Made by a program: the position numbers and the translations under genes. A model generated the notes under the pieces. It saw only the letters and a program-made list of their open reading frames with translations, was not told the origin of the DNA and searched no databases. Positions 50,116 through 57,446 of a stretch of 64,000 nucleotides of DNA are shown here, one piece after another. Within the stretch, counting starts at the first letter, position 1, and each line of letters opens with the position of its first letter. Source of the DNA: Iamia majanohamensis (GTDB taxonomy: Bacteria; Actinomycetota; Acidimicrobiia; Acidimicrobiales; Iamiaceae). Where the stretch lies: the NCBI RefSeq assembly GCF_028532485.1, contig NZ_CP116942.1, forward strand, positions 2,790,001 to 2,854,000, in the 5' to 3' direction.

Positions 50116-50820
50116 ACAGTCAGCGTATCGCGTATGACGAGTCTGCGCCGCACCCGCGCCACCGGGTCGACGGCCGACCACCCACAGGAACTGCACGTCG
50201 TCCCCGTCCTCGACGACCGTCTCGACCTCGGAGCGGACGACCTGGAGACCTGCGGCCCCGACGAGCCCGAGGCTCACCTCGGGCTCCCAACCGCTCCAGT
50301 ACATGCGGGCGGTGTCGAGCCAGGCGTCGTCGTAGGAACCCGCCGACCCCCGCCCGCCGAACATCGTCGCCACGACGACGCCACCGGGGCGCAACCAGGC
50401 GGCGATCCTCGTGAGCACGGACCCGTGGAGCTCCCGGGGCACGTGGATGAGCGAGTAGAAGGCCACCACGATGTCGAACGACGAGGGCACGAGCTCGAGG
50501 CCGGCCATGTCGCCGACCACGTAGGCGGCATCCGGGACCTGGGCGCGCGCGGCATCGATCGATCGAGGCGAGATGTCCACCCCTGTGACCTCCAGGCCGC
50601 GCTCGACCAGCCGGGCTGTGCCGTGCCGCCCGGTGCCGCAGCCGAGGTCGAGCGCGGTGCGCGCACCCGGGGCGAGCTCCAGGGCCAGGTCCGTGTACCG
50701 GCGACGGAGCCCGTCGTGGCTCGCTGCGGTCCAGTCGGCGTACACCTGGTGCACTCGGTCGTAGCCCTCTGCGACCACGCGACGAGGGTCGGGCTCGCCA
50801 GAGGTCGGCGCGTCGTGCAC
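49861..50820 (-). CDS. Class I SAM-dependent methyltransferase, frame continuing into the antitoxin
   Basis: The first ~235 residues are a Rossmann methyltransferase: RTALDLGCGTGRHGTARLVE (motif I), VTGVDISPRSIDAARAQ (motif II), YVVGDMAGLELVPSSFDIVV (motifs III-IV) and PGGVVVATMFGG. The domain would normally end near VQFLWVVGRRPG, but there is no stop. The frame runs on through GGAGAAQTRHTRYADC into the antitoxin, giving 319 residues. Either a stop was lost or a real fusion exists. The GTG start has TACGGT 8 bases upstream (50829-50834). The substrate is unknown. Confidence 0.7.
   Translation of the reverse strand: MHDAPTSGEPDPRRVVAEGYDRVHQVYADWTAASHDGLRRRYTDLALELAPGARTALDLGCGTGRHGTARLVERGLEVTGVDISPRSIDAARAQVPDAAYVVGDMAGLELVPSSFDIVVAFYSLIHVPRELHGSVLTRIAAWLRPGGVVVATMFGGRGSAGSYDDAWLDTARMYWSGWEPEVSLGLVGAAGLQVVRSEVETVVEDGDDVQFLWVVGRRPGGAGAAQTRHTRYADCMTMLSFRVAQRDADEAQRWAEALGVDRSELLRDALRRHLDRLASEDDVDRWVASPLDDGERSLGDIAEWGPAEDWADWAADAAG
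50111..50138. promoter_or_regulatory. Inverted repeat at the antitoxin start (putative autoregulatory operator)
   Basis: GTCATAC and GTATGAC form a perfect 7-bp inverted repeat separated by 14 bases. It includes the first codons of the antitoxin. RHH antitoxins commonly bind such sites to repress their own operon. Confidence 0.55.
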
Positions 50821-50828
50821 GGCCGGTG

Positions 50829-50834
50829 ACCGTA
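50829..50834 (-). promoter_or_regulatory. Leaderless -10 hexamer of the methyltransferase gene
   Basis: TAGCCAT-side sequence reads TACGGT on the minus strand, 8 bases before the GTG at 50820. Confidence 0.45.
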
Positions 50835-50889
50835 GCCATCGGTCCCGGCCGCGGTCGCCGCCGCCTGCCCGGGCGCGCGTCGCTCAGGA

Positions 50890-50998
50890 TCGCCACCCGC
50901 GTCACGCCTGGCGGTTGATCGTGATGGTCGAGCAGCCGACGCAGCAGCTCGGTCAGCTGGACGCGCTCGTCGGCATCGAGGGGTTCGAGCAGGTCGCT
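50890..50998 (-). pseudogene. Remnant resembling the C-terminus of a MarR-type regulator
   Basis: The minus-strand frame reads DLLEPLDADERVQLTELLRR then LLDHHDQPPG, the C-terminal dimerisation helix typical of MarR regulators. No start codon or DNA-binding domain is present; an in-frame TGA lies just upstream. The true 3' end is unclear because the frame stays open. Confidence 0.45.
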
Positions 50999-51159
50999 AC
51001 GAGATCGTGCGGGTCATGAGCCCGGCGCCGGGCCTCGCAGTCACCCACGTGCGGCGCACCGCGAACGGCGGGGGGTTCTCGGAGATGGCCCTCTACGTCC
51101 TGGCCCGGCGGCACGGCGCATGGTGGCTCGTCGCAGGGCAGAACACCCCGATCGCGTGA
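50998..51159 (+). pseudogene. Remnant of a SnoaL-like (SgcJ/EcaC-type) protein
   Basis: The plus-strand frame reads YEIVRVMSPAPGLAVTHVRR, then FSEMALYVLARRHGAWWLVA and GQNTPIA before a TGA at 51157. That is the last ~50 residues of the NTF2-like SgcJ/EcaC family. The N-terminal two-thirds are missing. It is broken at the same point as the MarR-like remnant. Confidence 0.55.
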
Positions 51160-51334
51160 CCGGGTGAGGGCACCAGAGAGGTCGACGCGCGCCCTGTTGA
51201 CCTCGCCCTCGTGTCCGCACGGAAGAGGTGAGGGCGAGGTGCGCCGTCCGTCCGCCGCAATCGGCGCCCTCCGGCGCGCCATCGGACGCTGCGCAGGGGT
51301 GCCGGGCTCGGCCCTGCGTGCTGGACTGAGCCTC

Positions 51335-51841
51335 GTGGAGGACCTGCGGTGTCGCCCGGCCGAGCCGGCGGACCTCGAGTTCCTGGCCACGATGCTCGGC
51401 GAGGCCGCGGTCTGGCGTCCCGACAAGCCGACGCCGACCGGCGAGGAGGCGCTCGCCGATCCTCACCTGGCGACGTACCTCGCCGGCTGGCCGAGGCCGG
51501 GCGACCACGGCCTCGTCGCCGACCACGACGGGCCCGTGGGCGCAGCGTGGTACCGGACCTACACGGAGGCGGACCACGCCTACGGCTTCGTCTCGGCCGA
51601 GATCCCGGAGGTGGCGATCGCCGTCGTCGCGTCGCGACGGGGCGAGGGCATCGGGCGTCGGCTGCTCGTCGGTCTGATCGAGGACAGCATCGCCCAGGGC
51701 CACCCTGCGCTGAGCCTGAGCGTCAACGACGAGAACCCGGCGCGGCTGCTCTACGAGTCGGTCGGGTTCGTGACCGTCGAGCGCCGCGAGACGGCCTCGA
51801 CGATGGTCCGGCACGCCACCTCCGCTCGTCGTCGCGGGTGA
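51335..51841 (+). CDS. GNAT family N-acetyltransferase
   Basis: The 168-residue protein has CRPAEPADLEFLATMLGEAA at the start, the central strands GLVADHDGPVGAAWYRTYTE, the acetyl-CoA pyrophosphate loop VVASRRGEGIGRRLLVGLIE and the C-terminal LSVNDENPARLLYESVGFVT. I chose the GTG before EDLRCRPAE; the ~57 residues upstream in the open frame are not family-like. The substrate is unknown. Confidence 0.85.
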   Translation: MEDLRCRPAEPADLEFLATMLGEAAVWRPDKPTPTGEEALADPHLATYLAGWPRPGDHGLVADHDGPVGAAWYRTYTEADHAYGFVSAEIPEVAIAVVASRRGEGIGRRLLVGLIEDSIAQGHPALSLSVNDENPARLLYESVGFVTVERRETASTMVRHATSARRRG

Positions 51842-51861
51842 GGTGATCCGGCGGCCTCGCG

Positions 51862-52605
51862 TCACCCGTCAGGCGCGACGGGTGGTGGCGGACCGACCTC
51901 GAGGCGCTGGCGCCACATCTCCTCGTAGGGCAGGCCGTGCCGCCGGGCGAACCGCACCACCTCGGGGTGCGAGAGCAGGCCATGGCGGTCGCGATCGGTG
52001 GGCGCCCCGAAGCCTGTGCTGGCCGATGCGTCCCGGTGCCACCGCGCGCTACGGGCCCACTCGGCCTGCGCCCCCGGTTCCCACCGCAGCGCGTCGCGGA
52101 CGAAGGGCAGCCCGACAGCGGCGCAGTACGCCGCCATCGTCGCCTCCGGCTGGGCCACGAGGTCATCGCAGTCGATGACCACCGGCAGGTGGCCGTCTGC
52201 GTCGCGGACGGCGACGTAGAGGTCACGAAGGGCCTCGAGCCCGGTCTCGGCGATGCGCATGTCGTGCTCGAGGGCGTACCACGACGCCGCGACCTCCGCC
52301 GGGCGACGGATCAGGAACGCGTGGCGGACCTCGGCCAGGGCGCGTCGATCCTCGAGGACCATCTCCAGCACGGGAGGGTTGACGGTCTCCTTCAGGAAGA
52401 CGGTGCGCTCGTGCACGTCGTCCAGCAGCCAGTCCAGGAGCTGCCGGGGCGAGCCGAAGGTCCGGGTACCGACCTGCAGCGGGCCGACGAAGTGCAGCCC
52501 CTCCAGGGGCTCGTGCAGGGCGAGCAGATCGCCCCGTTCGAGCATCGACCGGAAGAACGCCGTGGACCGCGAGCGGGGAGCACTCCACAGAGCGAGGACC
52601 GGCAT
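51862..52605 (-). CDS. Sulfotransferase-like protein
   Basis: The 247-residue protein starts MPVLALWSAPRSRSTAFFRS, a PAPS 5'-phosphosulfate-binding-type loop (SAPRSRST). VFLKETVNPPVL and HAFLIRRPAEVAASWYAL resemble the 3'-phosphate-binding strand-helix region of sulfotransferases. LPVVIDCDDLVAQPEATMAA follows. The family includes uncharacterised cytosolic members. Proximity to a cys cluster 9 kb away may be chance. The ATG has GATGCT 6 bases upstream. A 42-bp repeat lies 74 bases further upstream. Confidence 0.7.
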   Translation of the reverse strand: MPVLALWSAPRSRSTAFFRSMLERGDLLALHEPLEGLHFVGPLQVGTRTFGSPRQLLDWLLDDVHERTVFLKETVNPPVLEMVLEDRRALAEVRHAFLIRRPAEVAASWYALEHDMRIAETGLEALRDLYVAVRDADGHLPVVIDCDDLVAQPEATMAAYCAAVGLPFVRDALRWEPGAQAEWARSARWHRDASASTGFGAPTDRDRHGLLSHPEVVRFARRHGLPYEEMWRQRLEVGPPPPVAPDG

Positions 52606-52678
52606 CAGCAGAGCATCACCGACGCCGCCCGACCACGCGTCGGTCCGAGGTGGTCGCCCCTCCCGGAGGGGGGCGAAG

Positions 52679-52720
52679 TGGCACGCGAGCACGACGGGAT
52701 CCGGTGCCGTGCGCGTGCCG
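52679..52720 (-). repeat. 42-bp palindromic repeat, copy 5
   Basis: A single 42-base copy with arms TGGCACGCG and CGCGTGCCG (one mismatch). Its GCACGACG core follows copy 2 in the same direction. It lies upstream of the sulfotransferase-like gene. Confidence 0.7.
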
Positions 52721-52789
52721 GATGGGGGAGTCGAGGCGGGTGCCGGTGGGGATCTGCTGTGGGGTCCCGGCACAGTGTGCGGGTACCCG

Positions 52790-52812
52790 AAACCCTTGTG
52801 GAGCAAGGGTTT
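52790..52812. repeat. Perfect hairpin upstream of the DUF222-HNH gene
   Basis: AAACCCTTG and CAAGGGTTT are 9-bp arms around TGGAG. The A/T content of the arm ends is unusual for this genome. It is 30 bases from the -10 hexamer of the HNH gene and could be an operator, terminator or element end. Confidence 0.65.
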
Positions 52813-52841
52813 GCGGCGGTCTCGCTGTCACACCCCCGGCG

Positions 52842-52847
52842 TACTGT
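52842..52847 (+). promoter_or_regulatory. Leaderless -10 hexamer of the DUF222-HNH gene
   Basis: TACTGT, 7 bases before the GTG at 52855. It decides the start against a much longer open frame. Confidence 0.5.
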
Positions 52848-52854
52848 GGGGGCC

Positions 52855-54186
52855 GTGGAACCCGTCCCCGACACCCCGCAGCACGAGGCCCTTCGCCTGC
52901 TCGCGGCGGCCGTCGATGCGGTGTTCGACGCCGGGGTCGCCCCGACCGACCCGGCCGACGCCCGGGCCTTGGTCCGCGAGCTCGAGGCCCAGGCCCGGCG
53001 GGTGCAGTCGGCACAGGTGGCGCTGGTCGACGCGATCGACCGGGGCGGGTTCCACCGGGGCGACGGGCACGCCTCGGCCAAGGTGATGGTCCGCCACATC
53101 GCCGGGCTGTCGAACCCCGAGGCCGCCCGCCGGGCCCGCCAGGCCAGGGCGCTGCGCGACCTGCCACTGGTGGCCGCCGCGTTCGGGCACGGGCGGATCG
53201 GGGCCGACCAGGTCAACCGGATCGCCCTGGCCCACGCCAACCCCCGTGTCACCGACGCGGTGGTGGCCAACGAGGCCTCCTTCGTGACCCAGGCCACCGA
53301 CCAGCCCTACCGGGTCTTCGACCGCATGGTCACCGAGTGGGTCTCGGTCATGGACGAGGACGGCACACGCGACCGGGCCGAACGCCACCACCACAACCGC
53401 GACCTCACGATCCACCAGGGCTTCGACGGGTCCTGGACCATCACCGGCGGCTGCGGCTCCCTCCACGGTGCCGAGATCGACAGCATCCTCCGCGCCTTCC
53501 TCCGGGCCGAGACCGAGGCGGACTGGGCCGAGGCCCGCCGCACCCACGGCGACGCCGCCACCGTCTCGGACCTGGCCCGCACCGACGGGCAACGGCGCTT
53601 CGACGCCTTCCTGGCCATGTGCCGCCGCGGCGCCGATGCCCGCGCCGCCGAGGCGGGCGGGTCCCAGATCGTCACCGACATCGTCATCGACCAGGAGACC
53701 TTCGGCCGCACCATCGCCGCCATGGCCGGCGCCACCCCACCCCCGGTCGATCCCGCCTTCGCCTTGTTCCCCACCCGGTCCTACCGGTGCTCCACGCTCG
53801 ACGGGGACCCCGTCGACCCCACCGAGGCCGTCGCCGCCGCCCTCAACCGCCACATCCGCCGCGTCGTCGTCGGCGCCGACTCCGTCGTGGTCGACCTCGG
53901 CCGCCGACGCCGCCTCTTCACCGGGGCCGCCGCCCTCGCCGTCAAGCTGTCGGCCACCACCTGCTACTGGCCCGGCTGCCAGGTCCCCGTCACCGCCTGC
54001 CAGTGCGACCACCTCCGCCCCTGGTCGCCCCGGTCCGACGGATCCGGTGGCGGATGTACCTGCCCCGGCAACGGGGCACCGCCCTGCGGACGCCACAACC
54101 AGCACAAGGAACACGGCTTCACCGTCCGCCGCGACCCCACCGGCACCCTCCACGTCCTCCGCCCCGACGGCACCGAGATCACCTGA
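52855..54186 (+). CDS. DUF222 / 13E12-type HNH endonuclease
   Basis: The 443-residue protein has the helical DUF222 domain (ALRLLAAAVDAVFDAGVAPT, GHASAKVMVRHIAGLSNPEA, HGRIGADQVNRIALAHANPR) and a C-terminal zinc-ribbon HNH nuclease. The HNH part reads CYWPGCQVPVTACQCDHLRP and continues to CGRHNQHKEHGF, so the Cys4-type ligands and the His-Asn-His core are present. These genes are multi-copy in actinobacteria and look like mobile or homing nucleases. It appears intact. Confidence 0.92.
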   Translation: MEPVPDTPQHEALRLLAAAVDAVFDAGVAPTDPADARALVRELEAQARRVQSAQVALVDAIDRGGFHRGDGHASAKVMVRHIAGLSNPEAARRARQARALRDLPLVAAAFGHGRIGADQVNRIALAHANPRVTDAVVANEASFVTQATDQPYRVFDRMVTEWVSVMDEDGTRDRAERHHHNRDLTIHQGFDGSWTITGGCGSLHGAEIDSILRAFLRAETEADWAEARRTHGDAATVSDLARTDGQRRFDAFLAMCRRGADARAAEAGGSQIVTDIVIDQETFGRTIAAMAGATPPPVDPAFALFPTRSYRCSTLDGDPVDPTEAVAAALNRHIRRVVVGADSVVVDLGRRRRLFTGAAALAVKLSATTCYWPGCQVPVTACQCDHLRPWSPRSDGSGGGCTCPGNGAPPCGRHNQHKEHGFTVRRDPTGTLHVLRPDGTEIT

Positions 54187-54314
54187 CCCGCAGGCCCGGT
54201 CGTCCGCGCCTCCACGACCCGGGACCTACGTCGAGGCGTCGTCGTCGACGCAGAGCGACCGACCCCTGGGAACGCGCTCCGCTCTCGGCGTCACTGCGGG
54301 GGACACTCGTGGCC

Positions 54315-54878
54315 ATGGGCGTGACCACATCGACGATCGGACGTCGCGTCGTGGTCACCGGGCTGGCAGGGGCGGGCAAGAGCACGTTCGCCCTGGCCCT
54401 GGCCGAGCGGACGGGCCTGCCGGTCGTCCACCTCGACCTCTCGTTCTGGACGCCCGGCTGGGTCGCCCCCTCGGAGGCCGAGTGGCGCGAGGTGCAGCGC
54501 CAGGCCCTCGCCGGCGACGCCTGGATCGCCGACGGCAACTACAGCGAGACCCTCGATCTCCGGCTGGAGCGCGCCGACACCGTCGTGATCCTCGACACGC
54601 CCTGGTGGCGCTGCTCGCTGCGAGCGCTGCGACGCGGGCTCCACATGCCAGACCAGCTGCCGAAGGCATGCCACTTCTCCAGGTGGACGCGACTGCGCGA
54701 CGAGTGGCAGCTGGCGGGCCGGATCTGGCGGAGGCGCCACACGGACCCGCGGCGGGAGCGCGAGGTCATCTCGCGGCAGGGGCCGCACCTCGCCGTCCAC
54801 GTGCTGACCTCGACCCGGGAGGTCAGCGAGCTCCTCGAGGGCCTGGGCGTCGGGCCCACCCCGTCCGACGAGGGCTGA
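54315..54878 (+). CDS. P-loop kinase-like protein (adenylate-kinase/FlaR type)
   Basis: The 187-residue protein has VVVTGLAGAGKSTFALALAE (Walker A), LPVVHLDLSFWTPGW, GDAWIADGNYSETLDLRLER and ADTVVILDTPWWRCSLRALR (Walker B-like). DEWQLAGRIWRRRH follows. This matches small nucleotide-kinase-like proteins once called topology modulation or FlaR-like. The substrate is unknown. The ATG follows a GCGGGGGA stretch; nearby in-frame GTGs are possible starts. Confidence 0.78.
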   Translation: MGVTTSTIGRRVVVTGLAGAGKSTFALALAERTGLPVVHLDLSFWTPGWVAPSEAEWREVQRQALAGDAWIADGNYSETLDLRLERADTVVILDTPWWRCSLRALRRGLHMPDQLPKACHFSRWTRLRDEWQLAGRIWRRRHTDPRREREVISRQGPHLAVHVLTSTREVSELLEGLGVGPTPSDEG

Positions 54879-54904
54879 TCCGACCGGGTGGCGGGGGGCG
54901 TGCG

Positions 54905-55384
54905 CTAGGCCGACCGGACGGTCCAGGACAGCTCGGTGCGGAGGTCGGCGGGGTCCATGTCCGGGGTCGGCTCGGTCACGTAGACCTCCCACAGGTCGGG
55001 ACCGGGGGTGAGGCCCTGCGCGTCGATCCACGCGCCCAGGGAGGCCCACGCCTCGCCCAGCCCGTCGAAGCCGCCGGCGTGGACCGTGCGGGCCACCCGG
55101 GCGGCCGGCAGGGAGCCCGGTCGGACCTCGCCGTGGGGTGACACCGGGTCGTGGGTGGGGAAGCCGACCTCGAGGTCGGCGGTCGCGCCGGGCGGGCCGG
55201 CGTAGCGGGCGAAGGCGGGGCCCGCAGGCGCGATGCCCTGGTCCGCGAGGGCCGCCGCCACCTCGGAGAACGAGGAGTCGAAGAAGGCGACGATCTCCGC
55301 CATGGGCACCACGCCGTGGACCACGGCCGTTGTCACCTCGTCGGTGTCGATCAGGCTCGGCTCGGTCGTGGGCGCAGCATCCAT
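54905..55384 (-). CDS. GyrI-like small-molecule-binding protein
   Basis: The 159-residue protein has the SOUL/GyrI-like layout of duplicated beta-alpha-beta units: VTTAVVHGVVPMAEIVAFFD, PAGPAFARYAG, ADLEVGFPTH, AARVARTVHAGGFDGLGEAW and DLWEVYVTEP near the end. Such domains sense small ligands, often fused to regulators; here it stands alone. It is divergent from the reductase gene. Confidence 0.78.
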   Translation of the reverse strand: MDAAPTTEPSLIDTDEVTTAVVHGVVPMAEIVAFFDSSFSEVAAALADQGIAPAGPAFARYAGPPGATADLEVGFPTHDPVSPHGEVRPGSLPAARVARTVHAGGFDGLGEAWASLGAWIDAQGLTPGPDLWEVYVTEPTPDMDPADLRTELSWTVRSA

Positions 55385-55514
55385 GGGGACCCAGACGGAC
55401 GGCCCACCCCGATCTCATCGCAGCCGTCCGCCCGCCGACCTCGCGGCGCGGGTCGCGGCGGAGCGAGTCGGACCGGACAGCTCAGGACCGTCGCTGGGCG
55501 TCGTCTGCACGGCC

Positions 55515-56141
55515 ATGGAGCTCACCGTGCAGACCTTCCTGACCCTCGACGGCGTGATGCAGGCCCCCGGCGGACCCGAGGAGGACCCCAGCGACGCCTT
55601 CGCCCACGGCGGCTGGCAGGCCCCGTTCCCCGACCCCGCCGTCGGCGACTTCGTGACCGAGCTGAACCGCCACGCCAGCGCGTTCCTGCTCGGTCGCCGG
55701 ACCTACGACATCTTCCGGGGGTACTGGCCGGACCAGGCCGACCCCGACGACCCCATCGCCACCGCCATCAACTCCCTGCCCAAGCACGTGGCGTCGCGGT
55801 CCCTCGGGGAGGGCGACGTCACCTGGCGGGGCGACCACCCCGACACGGCCCACCTCCTGAGCGGCGACGTCGTGTCGGCGGTGCAGGCGCTGAAGGAGGC
55901 GCCCGGCGACGAGCTGCAGGTCTGGGGCAGCGGCGACCTCCTGCGGACGCTGCTGCAGCACGGCCTCGTCGACCGCCTCCGGCTGATGACCTTCCCGCTG
56001 GTCCTCGGCTCGGGCCGTCGCCTGTTCGCGGCGGGTGCCCTCCCGGCCACGATGCGGCCCGTCGACATCACCGTGACCGACCTGGGCATCGTGCTCGGCA
56101 CCTACGAGCCCGCCGGCCCGGTGGCCCACGGCCAGATGTAG
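55515..56141 (+). CDS. Dihydrofolate-reductase-like protein (RibD C-terminal family)
   Basis: The 208-residue protein has MELTVQTFLTLDGVMQAPGG at the start, ASAFLLGRRTYDIFRGYWP with the family GRRTYD motif, and LQVWGSGDLLRTLLQHGLVD then RLRLMTFPLVLGSGRRLF. These are typical of RibD_C/YyaP oxidoreductases that bind NADPH. The role is unknown; many are annotated only by fold. Confidence 0.87.
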   Translation: MELTVQTFLTLDGVMQAPGGPEEDPSDAFAHGGWQAPFPDPAVGDFVTELNRHASAFLLGRRTYDIFRGYWPDQADPDDPIATAINSLPKHVASRSLGEGDVTWRGDHPDTAHLLSGDVVSAVQALKEAPGDELQVWGSGDLLRTLLQHGLVDRLRLMTFPLVLGSGRRLFAAGALPATMRPVDITVTDLGIVLGTYEPAGPVAHGQM

Positions 56142-56197
56142 GCGCGCCCGGCCCGCGCGGAGGGGTGGCCGCCGACGGGCGGGGCCGGACCCGCCGC

Positions 56198-57334
56198 TCA
56201 GCGGGCGGCGGCGGCCCGGCGGTACAGGGCGACCAGGCCGTCGACGGTCGCGTCCCACGAGAACTCGGCCCGGCGGCGATGGCCGGCGGCCACCAGCTCG
56301 GTCCGGCGGGCCTCGTCGGTGAGGACCCGGTCGAGGGCGGCGGCCAGGGCGTCGACGTCGCCCACCTCCACCAGCTCGGCGGCGTCGCCCACCACCTCGG
56401 GGATCGCCCCCGCGCGGGTGGTCACCACCGGGACCCCGGCGGCCATGGCCTCGAGGGGCACCAGCCCGAAGCCCTCGTAGACCGACGGGTAGGCCACCAC
56501 CGCCGCCCCCCGGAGCAGCGCGGCCCGGTCGGCGTCGTCGACCCGGCCCGTCCGCACCACCCGGCGCCGGTGCTGCGCCGCGCCCACGGCCACGTCGAGC
56601 GCCTCCGCCCCCCACCCGTCGGACCCGGCGACCACGAGGTGGAGCTCCGGGTCGTCGGCGGCGAGGGCGTCGAACGCCCCGACCAGGCCGGGCAGGTCCT
56701 TGCGGGGCTCGACCGTACCCACCGCCAGGACGTAGCGCGCGGCCCCGGCCCGGTCGCGGCCGTGGGCGGCGTCGCGCCCGGCGCCGTCCGGTCCGAGGTC
56801 GGGCGCGCCGTTCGGCACCACCACCACCCGTTCGGCGTCGACGTCCACGGCGGCGACGACCTCGTCGGCCACCGACCGGCTGGGCACGTGCACCCAGGCC
56901 CCGCGCCCCACCGCCCGGGCCACCAGCGCCGGGTAGGCCGCCGACGCGTCGTCGACCAGCTCGGGGAAATGCCAGGCGGTGAGGTCGTGCACCGTCACCA
57001 CCGCCGCGGCGCGCCGGGTGGGGGGCACCACGAAGTTGGGCCCGTGCACGACGTCGACGGGTCCCGTCCACGCCTCCACGGCGGGGTGGTCGACCCGCCG
57101 CCACAGCTCCCGCAGGGGGCGGGCAGCCATGGGCCACCGGGCGACCGGCACACCTGCGGGGAGCACCCCGGGGAGGTCGCCGCGCCCCCGCCAGGTGACG
57201 GCGAAGGCCCGCAGGTCCACCTCCGGGCGCGGCGCCAGACCCTCGGCCAGGGCGACGGTGAGGGCGGCCACGCCGGTCCGGGGCCCGAGCAGGCTGGTGG
57301 CGTCGAGGGCCACGGCGACGGGGGTCCCGGCCAT
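56198..57334 (-). CDS. Glycosyltransferase family 4 (GT-B) protein
   Basis: This 378-residue GT-B enzyme has GPRTGVAALTVALAEGLAPR at the N-domain and VVHGPNFVVPPTRRA, then PSRSVADEVVAAVDVDAERV. The nucleotide-sugar-binding C-domain has YVLAVGTVEPRKDLPGLVGA and AYPSVYEGFGLVPLEAMAAG, the EX7E-type motif. It probably extends a cell-surface glycan. The ATG at 57334 is supported by TAGGGT 7 bases upstream. Confidence 0.88.
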   Translation of the reverse strand: MAGTPVAVALDATSLLGPRTGVAALTVALAEGLAPRPEVDLRAFAVTWRGRGDLPGVLPAGVPVARWPMAARPLRELWRRVDHPAVEAWTGPVDVVHGPNFVVPPTRRAAAVVTVHDLTAWHFPELVDDASAAYPALVARAVGRGAWVHVPSRSVADEVVAAVDVDAERVVVVPNGAPDLGPDGAGRDAAHGRDRAGAARYVLAVGTVEPRKDLPGLVGAFDALAADDPELHLVVAGSDGWGAEALDVAVGAAQHRRRVVRTGRVDDADRAALLRGAAVVAYPSVYEGFGLVPLEAMAAGVPVVTTRAGAIPEVVGDAAELVEVGDVDALAAALDRVLTDEARRTELVAAGHRRRAEFSWDATVDGLVALYRRAAAAR

Positions 57335-57341
57335 CGTGGGC

Positions 57342-57347
57342 ACCCTA
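57342..57347 (-). promoter_or_regulatory. Leaderless -10 hexamer of the GT4 gene
   Basis: TAGGGT on the minus strand, 7 bases before the ATG. Confidence 0.5.
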
Positions 57348-57446
57348 CGACGCCGGCCGGGGCGAGGAGGTCCCTCGCTGCCAGTGGCGAATCCACCGCT
57401 CCATGTGGTCTGACGCGCTCACACTCCGCGTGACCCCGCCGACGGG

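Noticed and set aside
51164-51334. An N-terminal extension of the GNAT protein.
   Set aside because: The 57 residues are Arg/Ser/Pro-rich and unlike GNAT proteins; the domain begins at the GTG at 51335.
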